The notes beneath the pieces were generated by a model. That model worked only from the letters and a program-made list of their open reading frames with translations. It did no database searches and was not told the origin of the DNA. From Alteromonadaceae bacterium (GTDB lineage Bacteria > Pseudomonadota > Gammaproteobacteria > Enterobacterales > Alteromonadaceae), in contig JAESPQ010000016.1 of NCBI GenBank assembly GCA_016765535.1, positions 1 to 44,456 of the forward strand: 44,456 nt of DNA, written 5' to 3'. Shown one piece after another: positions 30,780 to 40,444 of the stretch (the first letter of the stretch is position 1; each line of letters starts with the position of its first letter). A program made the translations under genes and the position numbers.

Positions 30780-31358
30780 TTAGTTTTGCAAAAGTGGGCG
30801 TACTTTTTTATCTATGGCATCACGCGCTCTAAATATACGCGATCTTACCGTACCAACAGGACAGGCCATGATTTCTGCAATTTCTTCGTAACTTAAGCCG
30901 TCTAATTCGCGTAAATTAATAGCTACGCGCAAATCTTCAGGCAATTGCTCCATGGTGGCAAAAATAATCTTTTTTATTTCGTCTGTTAATAATAATCTTT
31001 CAGGTGAAGCGTGCTCTCTTAACGCATCACCACTATCATAATTTTCAGCATCGTCAATTTCGATATCAGATCCCGGTGGCTTTCGCCCTTTAGCAACTAA
31101 ATAGTTTTTAGCACTGTTTACCGCTATTCTATATAACCAGGTATAAAACGCGCTTTCCCCTCTAAAATTAGGTAACGCGCGGTAGGCTTTAATAAATGCT
31201 TCTTGAACAACATCAGCAACATCTGCTTGATTCTTGACATATCGAGAAACTAAATTAGCGACTTTATGTTGATATTTTGTCACTAACAAGTTAAAAGCAT
31301 TTTTATCCCCACGCTGTACCCGCTCGACCAATACTTGGTCAACGTTTTGTTCGCTCAT
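30780..31358 (-). CDS. rpoE: RNA polymerase sigma-E factor
   Basis: RpoE directs the envelope stress response. The 192-residue ECF sigma factor shows region 2 (FNLLVTKYQHKVANLVSRYV, DVVQEAFIKAYRALPNFRGESAFYTWLYRIAVN) and region 4 (LPEDLRVAINLRELDGLSYEEIAEIMACPVGTVRSRIFRARDAI). It opens the rpoE-rseA-rseB-rseC operon. An AGGAG element lies 11 bases before the ATG, slightly far. A candidate sigma-E promoter lies about 105 bases upstream, consistent with autoregulation. Confidence 0.97.
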   Translation of the reverse strand: MSEQNVDQVLVERVQRGDKNAFNLLVTKYQHKVANLVSRYVKNQADVADVVQEAFIKAYRALPNFRGESAFYTWLYRIAVNSAKNYLVAKGRKPPGSDIEIDDAENYDSGDALREHASPERLLLTDEIKKIIFATMEQLPEDLRVAINLRELDGLSYEEIAEIMACPVGTVRSRIFRARDAIDKKVRPLLQN

Positions 31359-31463
31359 GCGAGCCGTATCTCCTAATTACAATGTTATAACAATAATCAT
31401 AATAGCTATTACTACAGTTATGACTATAGTTATCTAAAACTTGGCTCAATATAAACGCATCAA

Positions 31464-31491
31464 TTAGGACTGCGCTTTTATTAAAAAGTTT
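31464..31491 (-). promoter_or_regulatory. Candidate sigma-E promoter of rpoE
   Basis: On the minus strand AAACTT (31486-31491) is followed after 16 bases by TCCTAA (31464-31469), close to the ECF sigma-E consensus GAACTT-N16-TCTGA/TCTAA. It sits about 105 bases before the rpoE start codon. Autoregulation is known for rpoE in relatives; here it is inferred from the motif. Confidence 0.5.
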
Positions 31492-31661
31492 CAACTTATT
31501 ACAATTTATTTAAAATTATTTAATTTTTATCTATTCTTAAACTAGCCAACTTGAATAATTACTCGTCTCTATTGTCGAATTCAAGCATTAAATTGATGTA
31601 ATTGGCGCTAAATAACGCTAAAATCACATTCCTTTATAGAGTACACGAAAATCAACTATTT

Positions 31662-33254
31662 ATGAATCGACAACACAATTGTGACGTACTAATTATTGGT
31701 AGTGGCGCAGCAGGTTTATCGTTAGCATTACGCTTAGCTGAAAATTCCGATGTGATTGTGCTTAGCAAAGGAGCCATTAACGAAGGTTCGACTTACTATG
31801 CCCAAGGTGGCGTTGCAGCAGTTTTTGACGAACATGATAATGTTGATGATCATGTCAGTGATACCTTAATTGCAGGAGCTGGTTTATGTGATGAAGCCGT
31901 CGTTCGTTATACCGCTGAAAATGCACACGATTGCTTAGAATGGTTAATTAATCAAGGTGTCGATTTTGATCAAGAAGAATCAACAGACAACACTACTAAA
32001 TATCATCTAACTCGAGAAGGTGGTCATAGCCACCGTCGAATTTTACATGCTGCTGATGCTACGGGTAAAGCCATACAAACCACCTTAGTTGAACAAGTTA
32101 CACAACATAGTCGTATTCGGGTATTTGAACGTTTTAATGCCATTGATTTAATTTGCAAAAATATTAATCATAAAAAACACTGTGTTGGCGCTTATATTTG
32201 GAATCGCAACAATGAAAAAGTTGAAAGCATTCATGCTAAAAAAACAATTTTAGCCACTGGCGGTGCCAGTAAGGTATATCAATATACTTCCAATCCTGAT
32301 ATTGCCAGTGGTGATGGCATTGCTATGGCATGGCGAGCTGGATGTCGTGTTGCCAATATGGAATTTAATCAATTTCATCCCACCTGTTTATTTCACCCCG
32401 ATGCAGGGACGTTTTTATTAACCGAAGCATTACGTGGCGAAGGGGCTATATTACGTCGCCCTGATGGTAGTCGTTTTATGCCTGAATTTGACGAACGCGC
32501 CGAATTAGCACCGCGTGACATTGTAGCCAGAGCAATCGATTACGAAATGAAGCGTTTAGGCGCTGATTGTATGTATTTAGATATTAGTCATAAAAATAGC
32601 GACTTTATTAAACAACACTTCCCCACAATTTATCAACGCACTAAGCAATTAGGCATTGATATGACCAAACAGCCGTTACCTATAGTACCCGCAGCACACT
32701 ATACTTGCGGCGGTGTGATGATCAATCAGCAAGGGCAAACCGATATCGCTAACTTATATGCCATTGGCGAAGTGTCTTATACTGGATTACATGGCGCTAA
32801 TCGCTTAGCAAGTAATTCCATTTTAGAATGTTTGGTGTTTGCTCGCGCCGCCGCACAACATATTGAAAAAACATTAGATCATAATAAAAAGTATTTAAAG
32901 TTGCCTTTTTGGGATGAAAGCCGTGTTACAGACTCAGATGAAGAAGTTATTATTCAACATAATTGGCACGAACTTCGACTTTTTATGTGGGATTATGTTG
33001 GTATTGTCCGTACCAACAAACGCTTAGAACGTGCTTTGCATCGTGTTGAATTACTACAGCGTGAAATAGATGACTATTACTGCAACTTTAAAGTGAGCAA
33101 TAACTTACTAGAACTACGGAATTTGGTACAAGTTGCTGAATTAATAATTAAAAGTGCAATGAGTAGAAAAGAAAGTCGCGGTTTACACTATACCTTAGAT
33201 TACCCTGATTTAGCTGATACTATTAAAACCACAATTTTAACACCGACAGTTTAA
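31662..33254 (+). CDS. nadB: L-aspartate oxidase
   Basis: NadB oxidises L-aspartate to iminoaspartate in NAD synthesis. From the ATG at 31662 the protein has 530 residues (about 540 in E. coli); the frame stays open upstream to a TTG at 31602, but the FAD-binding motif [20 protein letters not shown] then begins at residue 8, as in the family. Further signatures are [61 protein letters not shown] and [19 protein letters not shown]. It is divergent from rpoE, a conserved neighbourhood. Confidence 0.96.
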   Translation: MNRQHNCDVLIIGSGAAGLSLALRLAENSDVIVLSKGAINEGSTYYAQGGVAAVFDEHDNVDDHVSDTLIAGAGLCDEAVVRYTAENAHDCLEWLINQGVDFDQEESTDNTTKYHLTREGGHSHRRILHAADATGKAIQTTLVEQVTQHSRIRVFERFNAIDLICKNINHKKHCVGAYIWNRNNEKVESIHAKKTILATGGASKVYQYTSNPDIASGDGIAMAWRAGCRVANMEFNQFHPTCLFHPDAGTFLLTEALRGEGAILRRPDGSRFMPEFDERAELAPRDIVARAIDYEMKRLGADCMYLDISHKNSDFIKQHFPTIYQRTKQLGIDMTKQPLPIVPAAHYTCGGVMINQQGQTDIANLYAIGEVSYTGLHGANRLASNSILECLVFARAAAQHIEKTLDHNKKYLKLPFWDESRVTDSDEEVIIQHNWHELRLFMWDYVGIVRTNKRLERALHRVELLQREIDDYYCNFKVSNNLLELRNLVQVAELIIKSAMSRKESRGLHYTLDYPDLADTIKTTILTPTV

Positions 33255-33257
33255 TTG

Positions 33258-33896
33258 TTAGTCATTTTTCGATAATTTGCTTTTCGCTTTATGCTGTATT
33301 ATTGACAAACTATTAAGGACTCGGGCAAGGCGAGAAAAGTCTTGTTTGGATAAACTATCGCGAAAAATAAACCACGGTTGTGGCAACATTAATACCGATG
33401 CATTCATGTTTACTATTTTTTTTTGTTCATTTTTATCAAAATACAACCAACATCCCAAAAAACTTACACGTGAACGACAACTTAATTGCAGAGTGATGCT
33501 AATAACGTTGTCTTGTTTTACGACTAAACATCTCTCACCTAAAGAAGTTTTTTCTAAAGTTCCAATATTTGTAAAGGTACAACCACCCGTTAAACCTAAT
33601 GAAAAATAATCAGGTAATGTTATCTTTTTAGTATGAGTAAATCGATTGGATTTACGACTAACTTTCTGCCAGTTAAGGAGCAACAATAACGTAATAATAA
33701 AAAACAATAATTGACTATAAAGTCTAAAAGACGTTAACAATAGTGTTGCTAGCACCGCCACAACAAAAGGTAGCGCTAATTTTCCATAGTTTTTAATTTT
33801 AGAAGGAATAATCGTTATTTGATAACAAGATTCATCATTATATAAAGTATTGGCTGATGAACCTTGAGCGCGTTGAACATCCATGTAGCACACCAT
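33258..33896 (-). CDS. ygfX: YgfX/CptA-like membrane protein
   Basis: A 212-residue inner-membrane protein with a short cytoplasmic start, two close membrane helices (about 38-56 and 60-75, LALPFVVAVLATLLL and LLFFIITLLLLL) and a C-terminal beta-rich domain of about 120 residues. Position immediately downstream of sdhE, helix layout and length fit the YgfX family (proposed toxin CptA, partner of SdhE/CptB), though sequence similarity is low and I rely on context. Start is ATG 33896 or 33884, without a clear ribosome binding site. It converges on nadB with three bases between. Confidence 0.65.
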   Translation of the reverse strand: MVCYMDVQRAQGSSANTLYNDESCYQITIIPSKIKNYGKLALPFVVAVLATLLLTSFRLYSQLLFFIITLLLLLNWQKVSRKSNRFTHTKKITLPDYFSLGLTGGCTFTNIGTLEKTSLGERCLVVKQDNVISITLQLSCRSRVSFLGCWLYFDKNEQKKIVNMNASVLMLPQPWFIFRDSLSKQDFSRLARVLNSLSIIQHKAKSKLSKND

Positions 33897-33904
33897 AAAA
33901 GTCG

Positions 33905-34156
33905 TTAGACTTTTACTCTATTTAAAATAAATTGCACCATAGCATTAAGCTGTTTATCTTCACATGCTTCGTGCCCCATAAACCATGCTAATAATTCAGG
34001 ATCATCGCACTCTAATAGACGTTCAAAAGTAATACGTTTTTCTTCATCTAAATGTTCGTATGCATCATCTACAAAAGGCATAAATAATACATCAAGTTCT
34101 AACATCCCACGTCGACAAGCCCATTTTAAGCGTGCTTTATCTGCTGCTATCGTCAT
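33905..34156 (-). CDS. sdhE: Succinate dehydrogenase assembly factor SdhE
   Basis: SdhE (YgfY) promotes covalent attachment of FAD to SdhA and FrdA. From the ATG at 34156 it has 83 residues with the family pattern KARLKWACRRGMLELDVLFMPFV (the RGxxE flavinylation motif reads RGMLE), ERLLECDDPELLAWFMG. An AGGATC ribosome binding site supports this start over an upstream in-frame codon at 34186. ygfX follows eight bases later; ygfZ, which also serves Fe-S/folate functions, is divergent. Confidence 0.93.
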   Translation of the reverse strand: MTIAADKARLKWACRRGMLELDVLFMPFVDDAYEHLDEEKRITFERLLECDDPELLAWFMGHEACEDKQLNAMVQFILNRVKV

Positions 34157-34290
34157 TTTTGATCCTAAATAATATGAAATTATCAATATTGTAAAATAAA
34201 CCTAAATCAATTAATACTACGACTTGTAATTTTCATCTTTAACCACAATATTGTTTCTATCCTATAATTTTCACAATAAGTTAAACGACC

Positions 34291-35307
34291 ATGGCATTAA
34301 CCATCGAAAACAAACTCCCTGCAGTCAATGAATTAGCTGATAATTATTTAATTCAAGTCAATAACTTATCAGCCATTAATTTATCAGGTGAAGATCAAGT
34401 CAGCTATTTGCAAGGGCAAGTTACCTGCGATGTCACGCAATTAACGGAAAACTCACTATTAAATGGTGCTCATTGTGATGCTAAAGGAAAAATGTTTGCT
34501 ATTTTTAGGTTATTCAAACGAAATGATGCGCTGTGGCTATTACAACCACAGGCAACATTAGCAACATCGTTAGCTGCATTACAAAAGTTTGGTGTTTTTG
34601 CCAAAGTTACTATTCAACAAGCCGAAAATTTTGCAGCCTATGCCTTAGTTGGTACACAAGCAGAACAAAGGTTAAAACAGCAATTTAAACAAATTCCTGA
34701 CAGCATGACTCCAGTTGTGCAATTAGGCAATACTACGTTAATTTATATTGCTAATGACAACTCACAACAAAAACAACCAGAAAAAACACAACAACGTTAC
34801 TTGTTGATAGACACCGTTGAGAATATTGAAAAAATTACTGCTAACTTTATTTTACCGATATTTAAAAGTGATTTATGGGATTTACAGGAAATATTAACGG
34901 GTTTTCCTCTAATGAATGAAAATATTATTGGTGAATATGTACCGCAAATGCTTAATGTACAAGCAATTAACGGTATTAGTTTTACTAAAGGTTGTTACTT
35001 AGGGCAAGAAACTGTCGCACGTATGCAATATTTAGGAAGAAACAAACGCGCCTTATTCATATTATCGGGTGAATTAAAAGCGCCACTCACCGATAATACC
35101 ATCATAGAATTACAGTTAGGTGAAAATTGGCGACGCGCAGGTAAAGTATTAAGTTATTACCAAGCAGATAATGGGCAAACTTACCTGCAAGCCGTACTTG
35201 CTAGTGATATAAACGATGAAAGCACACTTAGGCTTAAAGTAAATGATAAACAACATGCACAATTATCAATAAATGCACAGCCTTACTCACTACAGCCCAA
35301 AGATTAA
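34291..35307 (+). CDS. ygfZ: tRNA-modifying / Fe-S repair protein YgfZ
   Basis: YgfZ is a folate-binding GcvT-like protein needed for activity of several Fe-S enzymes, including MiaB. The 338-residue protein shows GEDQVSYLQGQVTCDVTQL, GAHCDAKGKMFAIFRL and the diagnostic KGCYLGQETVARMQYLGR motif (Cys near 237). It is divergent from sdhE with about 130 bases between, where both promoters must lie. Confidence 0.93.
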   Translation: MALTIENKLPAVNELADNYLIQVNNLSAINLSGEDQVSYLQGQVTCDVTQLTENSLLNGAHCDAKGKMFAIFRLFKRNDALWLLQPQATLATSLAALQKFGVFAKVTIQQAENFAAYALVGTQAEQRLKQQFKQIPDSMTPVVQLGNTTLIYIANDNSQQKQPEKTQQRYLLIDTVENIEKITANFILPIFKSDLWDLQEILTGFPLMNENIIGEYVPQMLNVQAINGISFTKGCYLGQETVARMQYLGRNKRALFILSGELKAPLTDNTIIELQLGENWRRAGKVLSYYQADNGQTYLQAVLASDINDESTLRLKVNDKQHAQLSINAQPYSLQPKD

Positions 35308-35382
35308 ATACGTACATCAAAAACATATAATTGAATAAATAAAAATTAACTACTGACAAAATTATTAACGAGAAAGGTTCTT

Positions 35383-36027
35383 ATGAAAATCACAAAAAAT
35401 ACCATTGTAACTATGCATTATGCCGTATCAAACAGCGACGACACGCTTATTGACAGCTCTTATGATCATGAACCGTTAGCGATGATCCAAGGTACTGGCT
35501 ATATGATCAAAGGTCTTGAAACGGCACTTGAAGGCCATAGTAAGGGTGATAAGTTTGAGGTTGAAGTTGCAGCTGACGATGCTTATGGACAACGCCACGA
35601 TAGTTTTGTGCAAACCATGCCTAAAGACGCTTTCGTTGGTATTGATGATTTACAAGTAGGTTCGCAACTACGTGCTACCACCGATGAAGGTGAGCAAACC
35701 GTTATTGTCGTTAATATGACAGATGATGAAGTTACCGTGGATGGCAATCACCCATTAGCAGGTATGGATCTTAAATTTGAAGTAGAGATTTTAGCCGTTC
35801 GTACAGCAACAGAAGAAGAATTAGCACATGGCCATGTTCACGCCGCAGGTGGTTGTGGTCACAGCCATGAGCATAAAGATGGTCATGAGCATAAAGATGG
35901 CCATGAGCACAACCACGAACATGCAGAAGGTGGTTGTTGTGGTGGCGAGCATAAACATGAAAAAGCTAAAGATGATGCTGGCTGTTGTGGTGGTGAAAAT
36001 AAAGGCGGTTGTGGTTGTTCACACTAA
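35383..36027 (+). CDS. slyD: FKBP-type peptidyl-prolyl isomerase SlyD
   Basis: SlyD is a prolyl isomerase, chaperone and nickel-binding metallochaperone. The 214-residue protein has the split FKBP domain with inserted flap (GTGYMIKGLETALEGHSKGDKFEVEV, AYGQRHDSFVQTMPKDAF, HPLAGMDLKFEVEI; residues 1-145) and a His/Cys-rich metal-binding tail of about 65 residues with repeated HEHKDG and GGCC/CCGG elements. The tail has roughly 20 His and 11 Cys, typical for the family. An AAAGG ribosome binding site precedes the ATG. Confidence 0.96.
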   Translation: MKITKNTIVTMHYAVSNSDDTLIDSSYDHEPLAMIQGTGYMIKGLETALEGHSKGDKFEVEVAADDAYGQRHDSFVQTMPKDAFVGIDDLQVGSQLRATTDEGEQTVIVVNMTDDEVTVDGNHPLAGMDLKFEVEILAVRTATEEELAHGHVHAAGGCGHSHEHKDGHEHKDGHEHNHEHAEGGCCGGEHKHEKAKDDAGCCGGENKGGCGCSH

Positions 36028-36064
36028 TTTATATAAGTTATCTGCTAAAAATTAAACAAACATC

Positions 36065-36442
36065 ATGGCAAAAAAAGTAAAGCGCGTTAATAAAAAACAA
36101 GCAAACAACTTAACTGCAATTAAAGATCATCAAGAAAATAAACATAACAAAGGCTTTTGTCATTTTGAAGGCAATGTTTTAGTGCTAAATATTTTAGGTA
36201 CGCCATCAGCAAAACGCGATGTTATCGGCAAAGCTAAAGGAGATCAACTTAAGATAAGCGTTACCGCAGCACCAACACGAGGCAAGGCAACAGATTATAT
36301 GGTGGCTTTTTTAGCGCGTGAGTTTGCGGTTAAAAAGTCACAAATAGACGTGGTATTTGGACGAATGAATATTAATAAGCAATTGCGTATTACCGCACCA
36401 ACTAAATTGCCTGCGGTTATTGCCCGCTTCTTAAACAAATAA
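36065..36442 (+). CDS. yggU: YggU/DUF167 family protein
   Basis: A 125-residue DUF167 protein of unknown function. After a Lys/Asn-rich start come the family elements VLNILGTPSAKRDVIGKAKGDQLKISVTAAPTRGKA and KSQIDVVFGRMNINKQLRI. The first 35 residues are longer than usual, and an internal start is possible. It is 37 bases after slyD and ends before a shared terminator. Confidence 0.85.
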   Translation: MAKKVKRVNKKQANNLTAIKDHQENKHNKGFCHFEGNVLVLNILGTPSAKRDVIGKAKGDQLKISVTAAPTRGKATDYMVAFLAREFAVKKSQIDVVFGRMNINKQLRITAPTKLPAVIARFLNK

Positions 36443-36468
36443 CGTTAACTAAAAAAGTATCAAAAACA

Positions 36469-36500
36469 ACAAAGCCCAAGCATCTCTGCATGGGCTTTGT
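36469..36500. terminator. Bidirectional terminator between yggU and rplS
   Basis: ACAAAGCCCA (36469-36478) pairs with TGGGCTTTGT (36491-36500), and an inner GCA/TGC extends the stem around a TCTC loop. A/T tracts flank both sides. It lies between the converging yggU and rplS genes and probably ends both transcripts. Confidence 0.85.
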
Positions 36501-36526
36501 TTATTAGATAAAAATAAGCATATAAC

Positions 36527-36880
36527 TTATCTTTTTTCCAATTTTTCTTTAATACGTGCTTTACGGCCAGATAGCTCGCGCAAGTAGTAAAGTTTAGCTT
36601 GACGCACATCACCGCGACGTTTTACTGTGATTGAGTCAACAATTGGGCTATGTGTCTGGAAAACACGCTCAACACCAACACCGCTTGAAATTTTACGTAC
36701 TGTAAACGCTGAATTCAAACCGCGATTTTTAATAGCAATTACCACACCTTCATATGCTTGAAGACGTGATTTGTCACCTTCGGTAACTTTTACTTGTACT
36801 ACCACAGTATCACCAGGGGCAAAACTTGGTACGTCTGTTTTCATCTGCTCTTTTTCAAGCTGATCAATAATATTACTCAT
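36527..36880 (-). CDS. rplS: 50S ribosomal protein L19
   Basis: L19 lies at the 30S-50S interface. The 117-residue protein shows [50 protein letters not shown]-type sequence and [29 protein letters not shown] strong AAGAAGG ribosome binding site precedes the ATG. It ends the rpsP-rimM-trmD-rplS operon, the conserved order. Confidence 0.98.
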   Translation of the reverse strand: MSNIIDQLEKEQMKTDVPSFAPGDTVVVQVKVTEGDKSRLQAYEGVVIAIKNRGLNSAFTVRKISSGVGVERVFQTHSPIVDSITVKRRGDVRQAKLYYLRELSGRKARIKEKLEKR

Positions 36881-36928
36881 TTTTTATACCTTCTTCCTAG
36901 ATTTCACAGTCATCCGCAACAATTACTA

Positions 36929-37750
36929 TTAAACTATTTCACTTGCATTAAGTTTAATAGTTTTCAACATTTTTTGCTGTTCTGCTGTCAGAGCTAGGTT
37001 AGTTAAAAGTTCTGGTCGCCGTTCCCATGTACGTTTTAATGACTCAAATTGGCGCCATTGGCGAATATGTTCATGATTTCCGCTTAGCAACACCTTAGGT
37101 ACTGAGTTTTGCTCTATCGAGCAATCTGTCAATACTTCTGGGCGAGTATAATGAGGGCAATCTAATAAACCATCAGAGAAAGAATCTTGCTCTGCTGATT
37201 GATTATGTCCTAATACACCCGGTACAAAACGCGCTACCGCATCGATTAGTGTCATCGCAGGGAGTTCTCCACCACTTAACACGTAATCACCAATCGACCA
37301 TTCTTCATCTACTTCAGCCTGAATAATGCGTTCGTCTATACCTTCATAACGACCTGCTATAAATAACAGTCGCTCTTGCTTGGCTAATTCACGTACACCC
37401 GCCTGATCCAACTTGCGTCCTTGTGGCGACAAATATATAACCTTTGCACTCTTTTGATGAGTTGCCTGACATGCGGCTTTAGCAGCATGAATGGCATCAC
37501 GTAATGGTTGTACCATCATCAACATTCCTGGACCACCGCCATAAGGTCGGTCATCAACAGTTCGGTGTCGATCATTGGTAAAGTCTCTTGGGTTCCACGT
37601 ATGAAACTCAATTAACTCATTACGAATAGCTCGGCCTGTCACCCCATACTCGGTAATAGCAGTAAACATTTCAGGAAAAAGGCTTATCACCCCATACCAT
37701 CGTTTATTACTAAGCTCATTATTATTAAGCTTATGGTTACTATTATCCAA
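36929..37750 (-). CDS. trmD: tRNA (guanine(37)-N1)-methyltransferase
   Basis: TrmD methylates G37 of tRNAs read by CNN codons and prevents frameshifting. The 273-residue SPOUT enzyme has [61 protein letters not shown] and the knot [30 protein letters not shown]. No ATG or GTG occurs before the conserved start, so translation most likely begins at TTG 37750, directly after the rimM stop codon and in the same frame, giving about 17 extra N-terminal residues. A CAGG element lies eight to eleven bases before this TTG. Confidence 0.95.
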   Translation of the reverse strand: MDNSNHKLNNNELSNKRWYGVISLFPEMFTAITEYGVTGRAIRNELIEFHTWNPRDFTNDRHRTVDDRPYGGGPGMLMMVQPLRDAIHAAKAACQATHQKSAKVIYLSPQGRKLDQAGVRELAKQERLLFIAGRYEGIDERIIQAEVDEEWSIGDYVLSGGELPAMTLIDAVARFVPGVLGHNQSAEQDSFSDGLLDCPHYTRPEVLTDCSIEQNSVPKVLLSGNHEHIRQWRQFESLKRTWERRPELLTNLALTAEQQKMLKTIKLNASEIV

Positions 37751-38278
37751 TTAGAAACCTGGGTCCCAGTCTACATTAATTTTTTTCGTTTTTAGGCAAA
37801 CCGATTCAATCACTTGTTCAAAAAGATAAGGGATTAATCTTTCTTTTTTGCCAAAGCCATCATTATGATTCGCTTTTACAACCAGTACATCATTCGCGCC
37901 TGTTTCCATTATGTCGGAAACCACACCAAGATCGTAACCATTCGTCGTAACAACATTCATGCCTATTAAGTCACGCCAATAAAATTCCCCGTCGGGCAAA
38001 TCAGCTAACGTTTCGCTATTTACTTGTACTTCAGAGCCAACCAAAGCTTGCGCTTGATCTCTGTCGTCATAACCAGCAATTTTTACAATAAGACCTTTAT
38101 GCTTACGCCAATCAGTTATTTCAACTGCTTGTATTTTATTTCCTAATTTTAAAGACCAAGGAAAATAGTCTAAAATCGCTTCAGGATCATCAGTAAACGA
38201 ATGAATTCTCAACCAACCTTTAATACCGTAAACAGCGCCTACTTTACCCAAAGTTACTTGTTGTTCAATGTTTTCCAC
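37751..38278 (-). CDS. rimM: Ribosome maturation factor RimM
   Basis: RimM assists 16S rRNA processing and assembly of the 30S head near S19. The 175-residue protein has the N-terminal RimM domain (VTLGKVGAVYGIKGWLRIHSFTDDPEAI) and the C-terminal PRC barrel (GEFYWRDLIGMNVVTTNGYDLGVV...LIPYLFEQVI). Its TAA stop codon is directly followed by the TTG start of trmD in the same frame. It lies 25 bases after rpsP. Confidence 0.97.
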   Translation of the reverse strand: MENIEQQVTLGKVGAVYGIKGWLRIHSFTDDPEAILDYFPWSLKLGNKIQAVEITDWRKHKGLIVKIAGYDDRDQAQALVGSEVQVNSETLADLPDGEFYWRDLIGMNVVTTNGYDLGVVSDIMETGANDVLVVKANHNDGFGKKERLIPYLFEQVIESVCLKTKKINVDWDPGF

Positions 38279-38303
38279 TTTATCTCCTAAATATACTAAT
38301 TAA

Positions 38304-38552
38304 TTAAGCTGCTGCTTGAACATCTTTAATTAATTTAGCCACACGATCAGATAAACCAGCACCTTGACCAACCCAATGGTTGATACGATCAAGATCTAAG
38401 CGTAATTTTTCAGCTTGACCTTGGGCTGTAGGATTGAAAAAACCAACTTTCTCGATAAAACGACCATCACGAGAATTACGGCTGTCTGCAACAACTACCT
38501 GATAGAATGGACGCTTTTTAGCGCCACCACGAGCTAAACGAATGGTAACCAT
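38304..38552 (-). CDS. rpsP: 30S ribosomal protein S16
   Basis: S16 is an early-binding 30S protein. The 82 residues begin [20 protein letters not shown] and include [19 protein letters not shown]. An AGAGGA ribosome binding site precedes the ATG. It is the first gene of the rpsP-rimM-trmD-rplS operon, driven by the promoter at 38683-38710. Confidence 0.98.
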   Translation of the reverse strand: MVTIRLARGGAKKRPFYQVVVADSRNSRDGRFIEKVGFFNPTAQGQAEKLRLDLDRINHWVGQGAGLSDRVAKLIKDVQAAA

Positions 38553-38682
38553 AACCGTCCTCTACTTTTTAATGTTAATAAAAAACACATTAAATAAAAA
38601 TTTATTTAAGTGCTAAACGTTTTCCAGACATTTTCTGTATAGCCTTATCAAACGAATGACAGGGCGACAGAAAAGCTCGCGT

Positions 38683-38710
38683 ATTCTACGCTTTTGGGCT
38701 GAGATTGCAA
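38683..38710 (-). promoter_or_regulatory. rpsP operon promoter
   Basis: On the minus strand TTGCAA (38705-38710) and TAGAAT (38683-38688) are separated by 16 bases, and the sequence after the -10 box is GC-rich (ACGCGAGC). A GC-rich discriminator is typical of ribosomal promoters repressed by ppGpp/DksA. It lies about 130 bases before rpsP, leaving a structured leader in which ribosomal feedback could act. Confidence 0.65.
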
Positions 38711-38743
38711 GAATTATTGCGGGTATCGGCGGATTGAAAAATA

Positions 38744-38767
38744 AAAGCGCGAATAGAAGCGCGCTTT
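38744..38767 (-). terminator. Rho-independent terminator of ffh
   Basis: AAAGCGCG and CGCGCTTT form a perfect 8-base stem with an 8-base loop. On the minus strand it is followed by TTTATTTTTC. It lies 34 bases past the ffh stop codon and separates ffh from the rpsP operon promoter. Confidence 0.9.
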
Positions 38768-38800
38768 ATTATTATAAAAAAAGATAATAGAAAAAAGCAA

Positions 38801-40180
38801 CTAACGACCAAACATACCGCCGCCCATACCGCCTGGTGGCATCATGCCTTTCATGCCGCGCATCATTTTTTTCATGCCGCCTTTGCCTGACATTTTTTTC
38901 ATCATTTTTTGCATTTGCATAAATTGTTTCAGCAATCGATTCACATCTTGTATTTGTGTGCCTGAACCCGTGGCAATACGACGCTTACGTGAGCCTTTAA
39001 TAATATCTGGACGTTGTCGTTCACCTTTAGTCATCGAGTTAATGATCGCTTCCATTTGGTTGGTCATTTTGTCATTTACCTGATCTTTAATTTGCGCAGA
39101 CATGCCACCCATCCCAGGTAGTTTATCCATTAAACCCATCATGCCACCCATACTTTTCATTTGTACTAGTTGATCACGAAAATCTTCTAAATCAAATCCT
39201 TTGCCGCTTTTAACTTTTTTCGCTAATTTTTCAGCTTTTTTACGATCAACTTTTTGTTCTACTTCTTCAATAAGTGATAATACATCACCCATACCCAAAA
39301 TACGTGACGCAATCCTGTCAGGATGAAACGGTTCTAACGCTTCAATTTTTTCGCCTACCCCTAAAAACTTAATCGGTTTACCGGTAATATGACGAATAGA
39401 TAAAGCCGCACCACCACGCGCATCACCATCAGTTTTAGTTAAGATGATGCCTGTTAAGGGTAAAGCTTCATTAAATGCTTTCGCCGTATTGGCGGCATCT
39501 TGCCCCGTCATTGCATCAACAGTAAACAAGGTTTCAACAGGGTTTATTGCTTTATGCAACGCTTGAATTTCGCCCATCATCGCTTTGTCTATATGCAAAC
39601 GACCCGCTGTATCAACAATTAACACATCAATAAAGTTTAATTTTGCATGCGCGATAGCTGCATTGGCTATATCAATAGGTTTTTGTGTGATGTCACTGGG
39701 GAAAAACTCAACATCTATTTCACTAGCTAAAGTTTCAAGTTGTTTAATTGCCGCAGGACGATAAACATCTGCACTGACCACTAACACTTTTTTCTTTTCA
39801 CGTTCTTTTAAGAATTTTGCTAATTTGGCAACGGAGGTAGTTTTACCTGCCCCTTGTAGACCCGCCATAAGTACCACTGCTGGTGGCGCAGTTTTTAAAT
39901 CTAACGCTTCGTTAGACTCCCCCATGGCCATTTCAAGTTCAGACTGTACTATTTTTACAAAAACTTGCCCCGGATTTAAACTATTTGAGGTTTCTTGCCC
40001 AATAGCACGCTCTTTTACTTTAGCAATAAATTCTTTAATAACAGGTAAAGCAACATCGGCTTCAAGCAATGCCATGCGCACTTCACGTAAAGTTTCTTTT
40101 ATATTATCTTCGGTTAAGCGACCACGGCCACTAATATTTTTTAACGTTTTGGTTAAACGGTCAGTTAAGTTCTCAAACAT
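38801..40180 (-). CDS. ffh: Signal recognition particle protein Ffh
   Basis: Ffh binds 4.5S RNA and signal sequences and docks with FtsY for cotranslational membrane targeting. The 459-residue protein has the N domain, the G domain (GLQGAGKTTSVAKLA, DTAGRLHID, TKTDGDARGGAALS) and a C-terminal M domain that is strongly Met-rich (FMQMQKMMKKM and later repeats of Met and Gly). It is upstream of rpsP and divergent from ypjD, the standard gammaproteobacterial order. Confidence 0.98.
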   Translation of the reverse strand: MFENLTDRLTKTLKNISGRGRLTEDNIKETLREVRMALLEADVALPVIKEFIAKVKERAIGQETSNSLNPGQVFVKIVQSELEMAMGESNEALDLKTAPPAVVLMAGLQGAGKTTSVAKLAKFLKEREKKKVLVVSADVYRPAAIKQLETLASEIDVEFFPSDITQKPIDIANAAIAHAKLNFIDVLIVDTAGRLHIDKAMMGEIQALHKAINPVETLFTVDAMTGQDAANTAKAFNEALPLTGIILTKTDGDARGGAALSIRHITGKPIKFLGVGEKIEALEPFHPDRIASRILGMGDVLSLIEEVEQKVDRKKAEKLAKKVKSGKGFDLEDFRDQLVQMKSMGGMMGLMDKLPGMGGMSAQIKDQVNDKMTNQMEAIINSMTKGERQRPDIIKGSRKRRIATGSGTQIQDVNRLLKQFMQMQKMMKKMSGKGGMKKMMRGMKGMMPPGGMGGGMFGR

Positions 40181-40444
40181 AGGGCTCTCTGTAAACTCTT
40201 TATTATAAAGAATGCTTTTAGTAAAATAGCCGTAAAAGCAAAGGTAAGGTAAATATTTTAATTATGCACCATTATACCGATAGTAAGTGTATGCGAAAAC
40301 CGCTATTTTAATTTTTTGATTTATTTACTCATTATAACTTTATGGTAAACTCTGTTTTACAAAAAAAAGCATACCTAAATGTTTTTTCAATTTAGATTTT
40401 AATAGCCGTATTTAAAATAATATTTTAAACGTGTGGAGCGCTTT

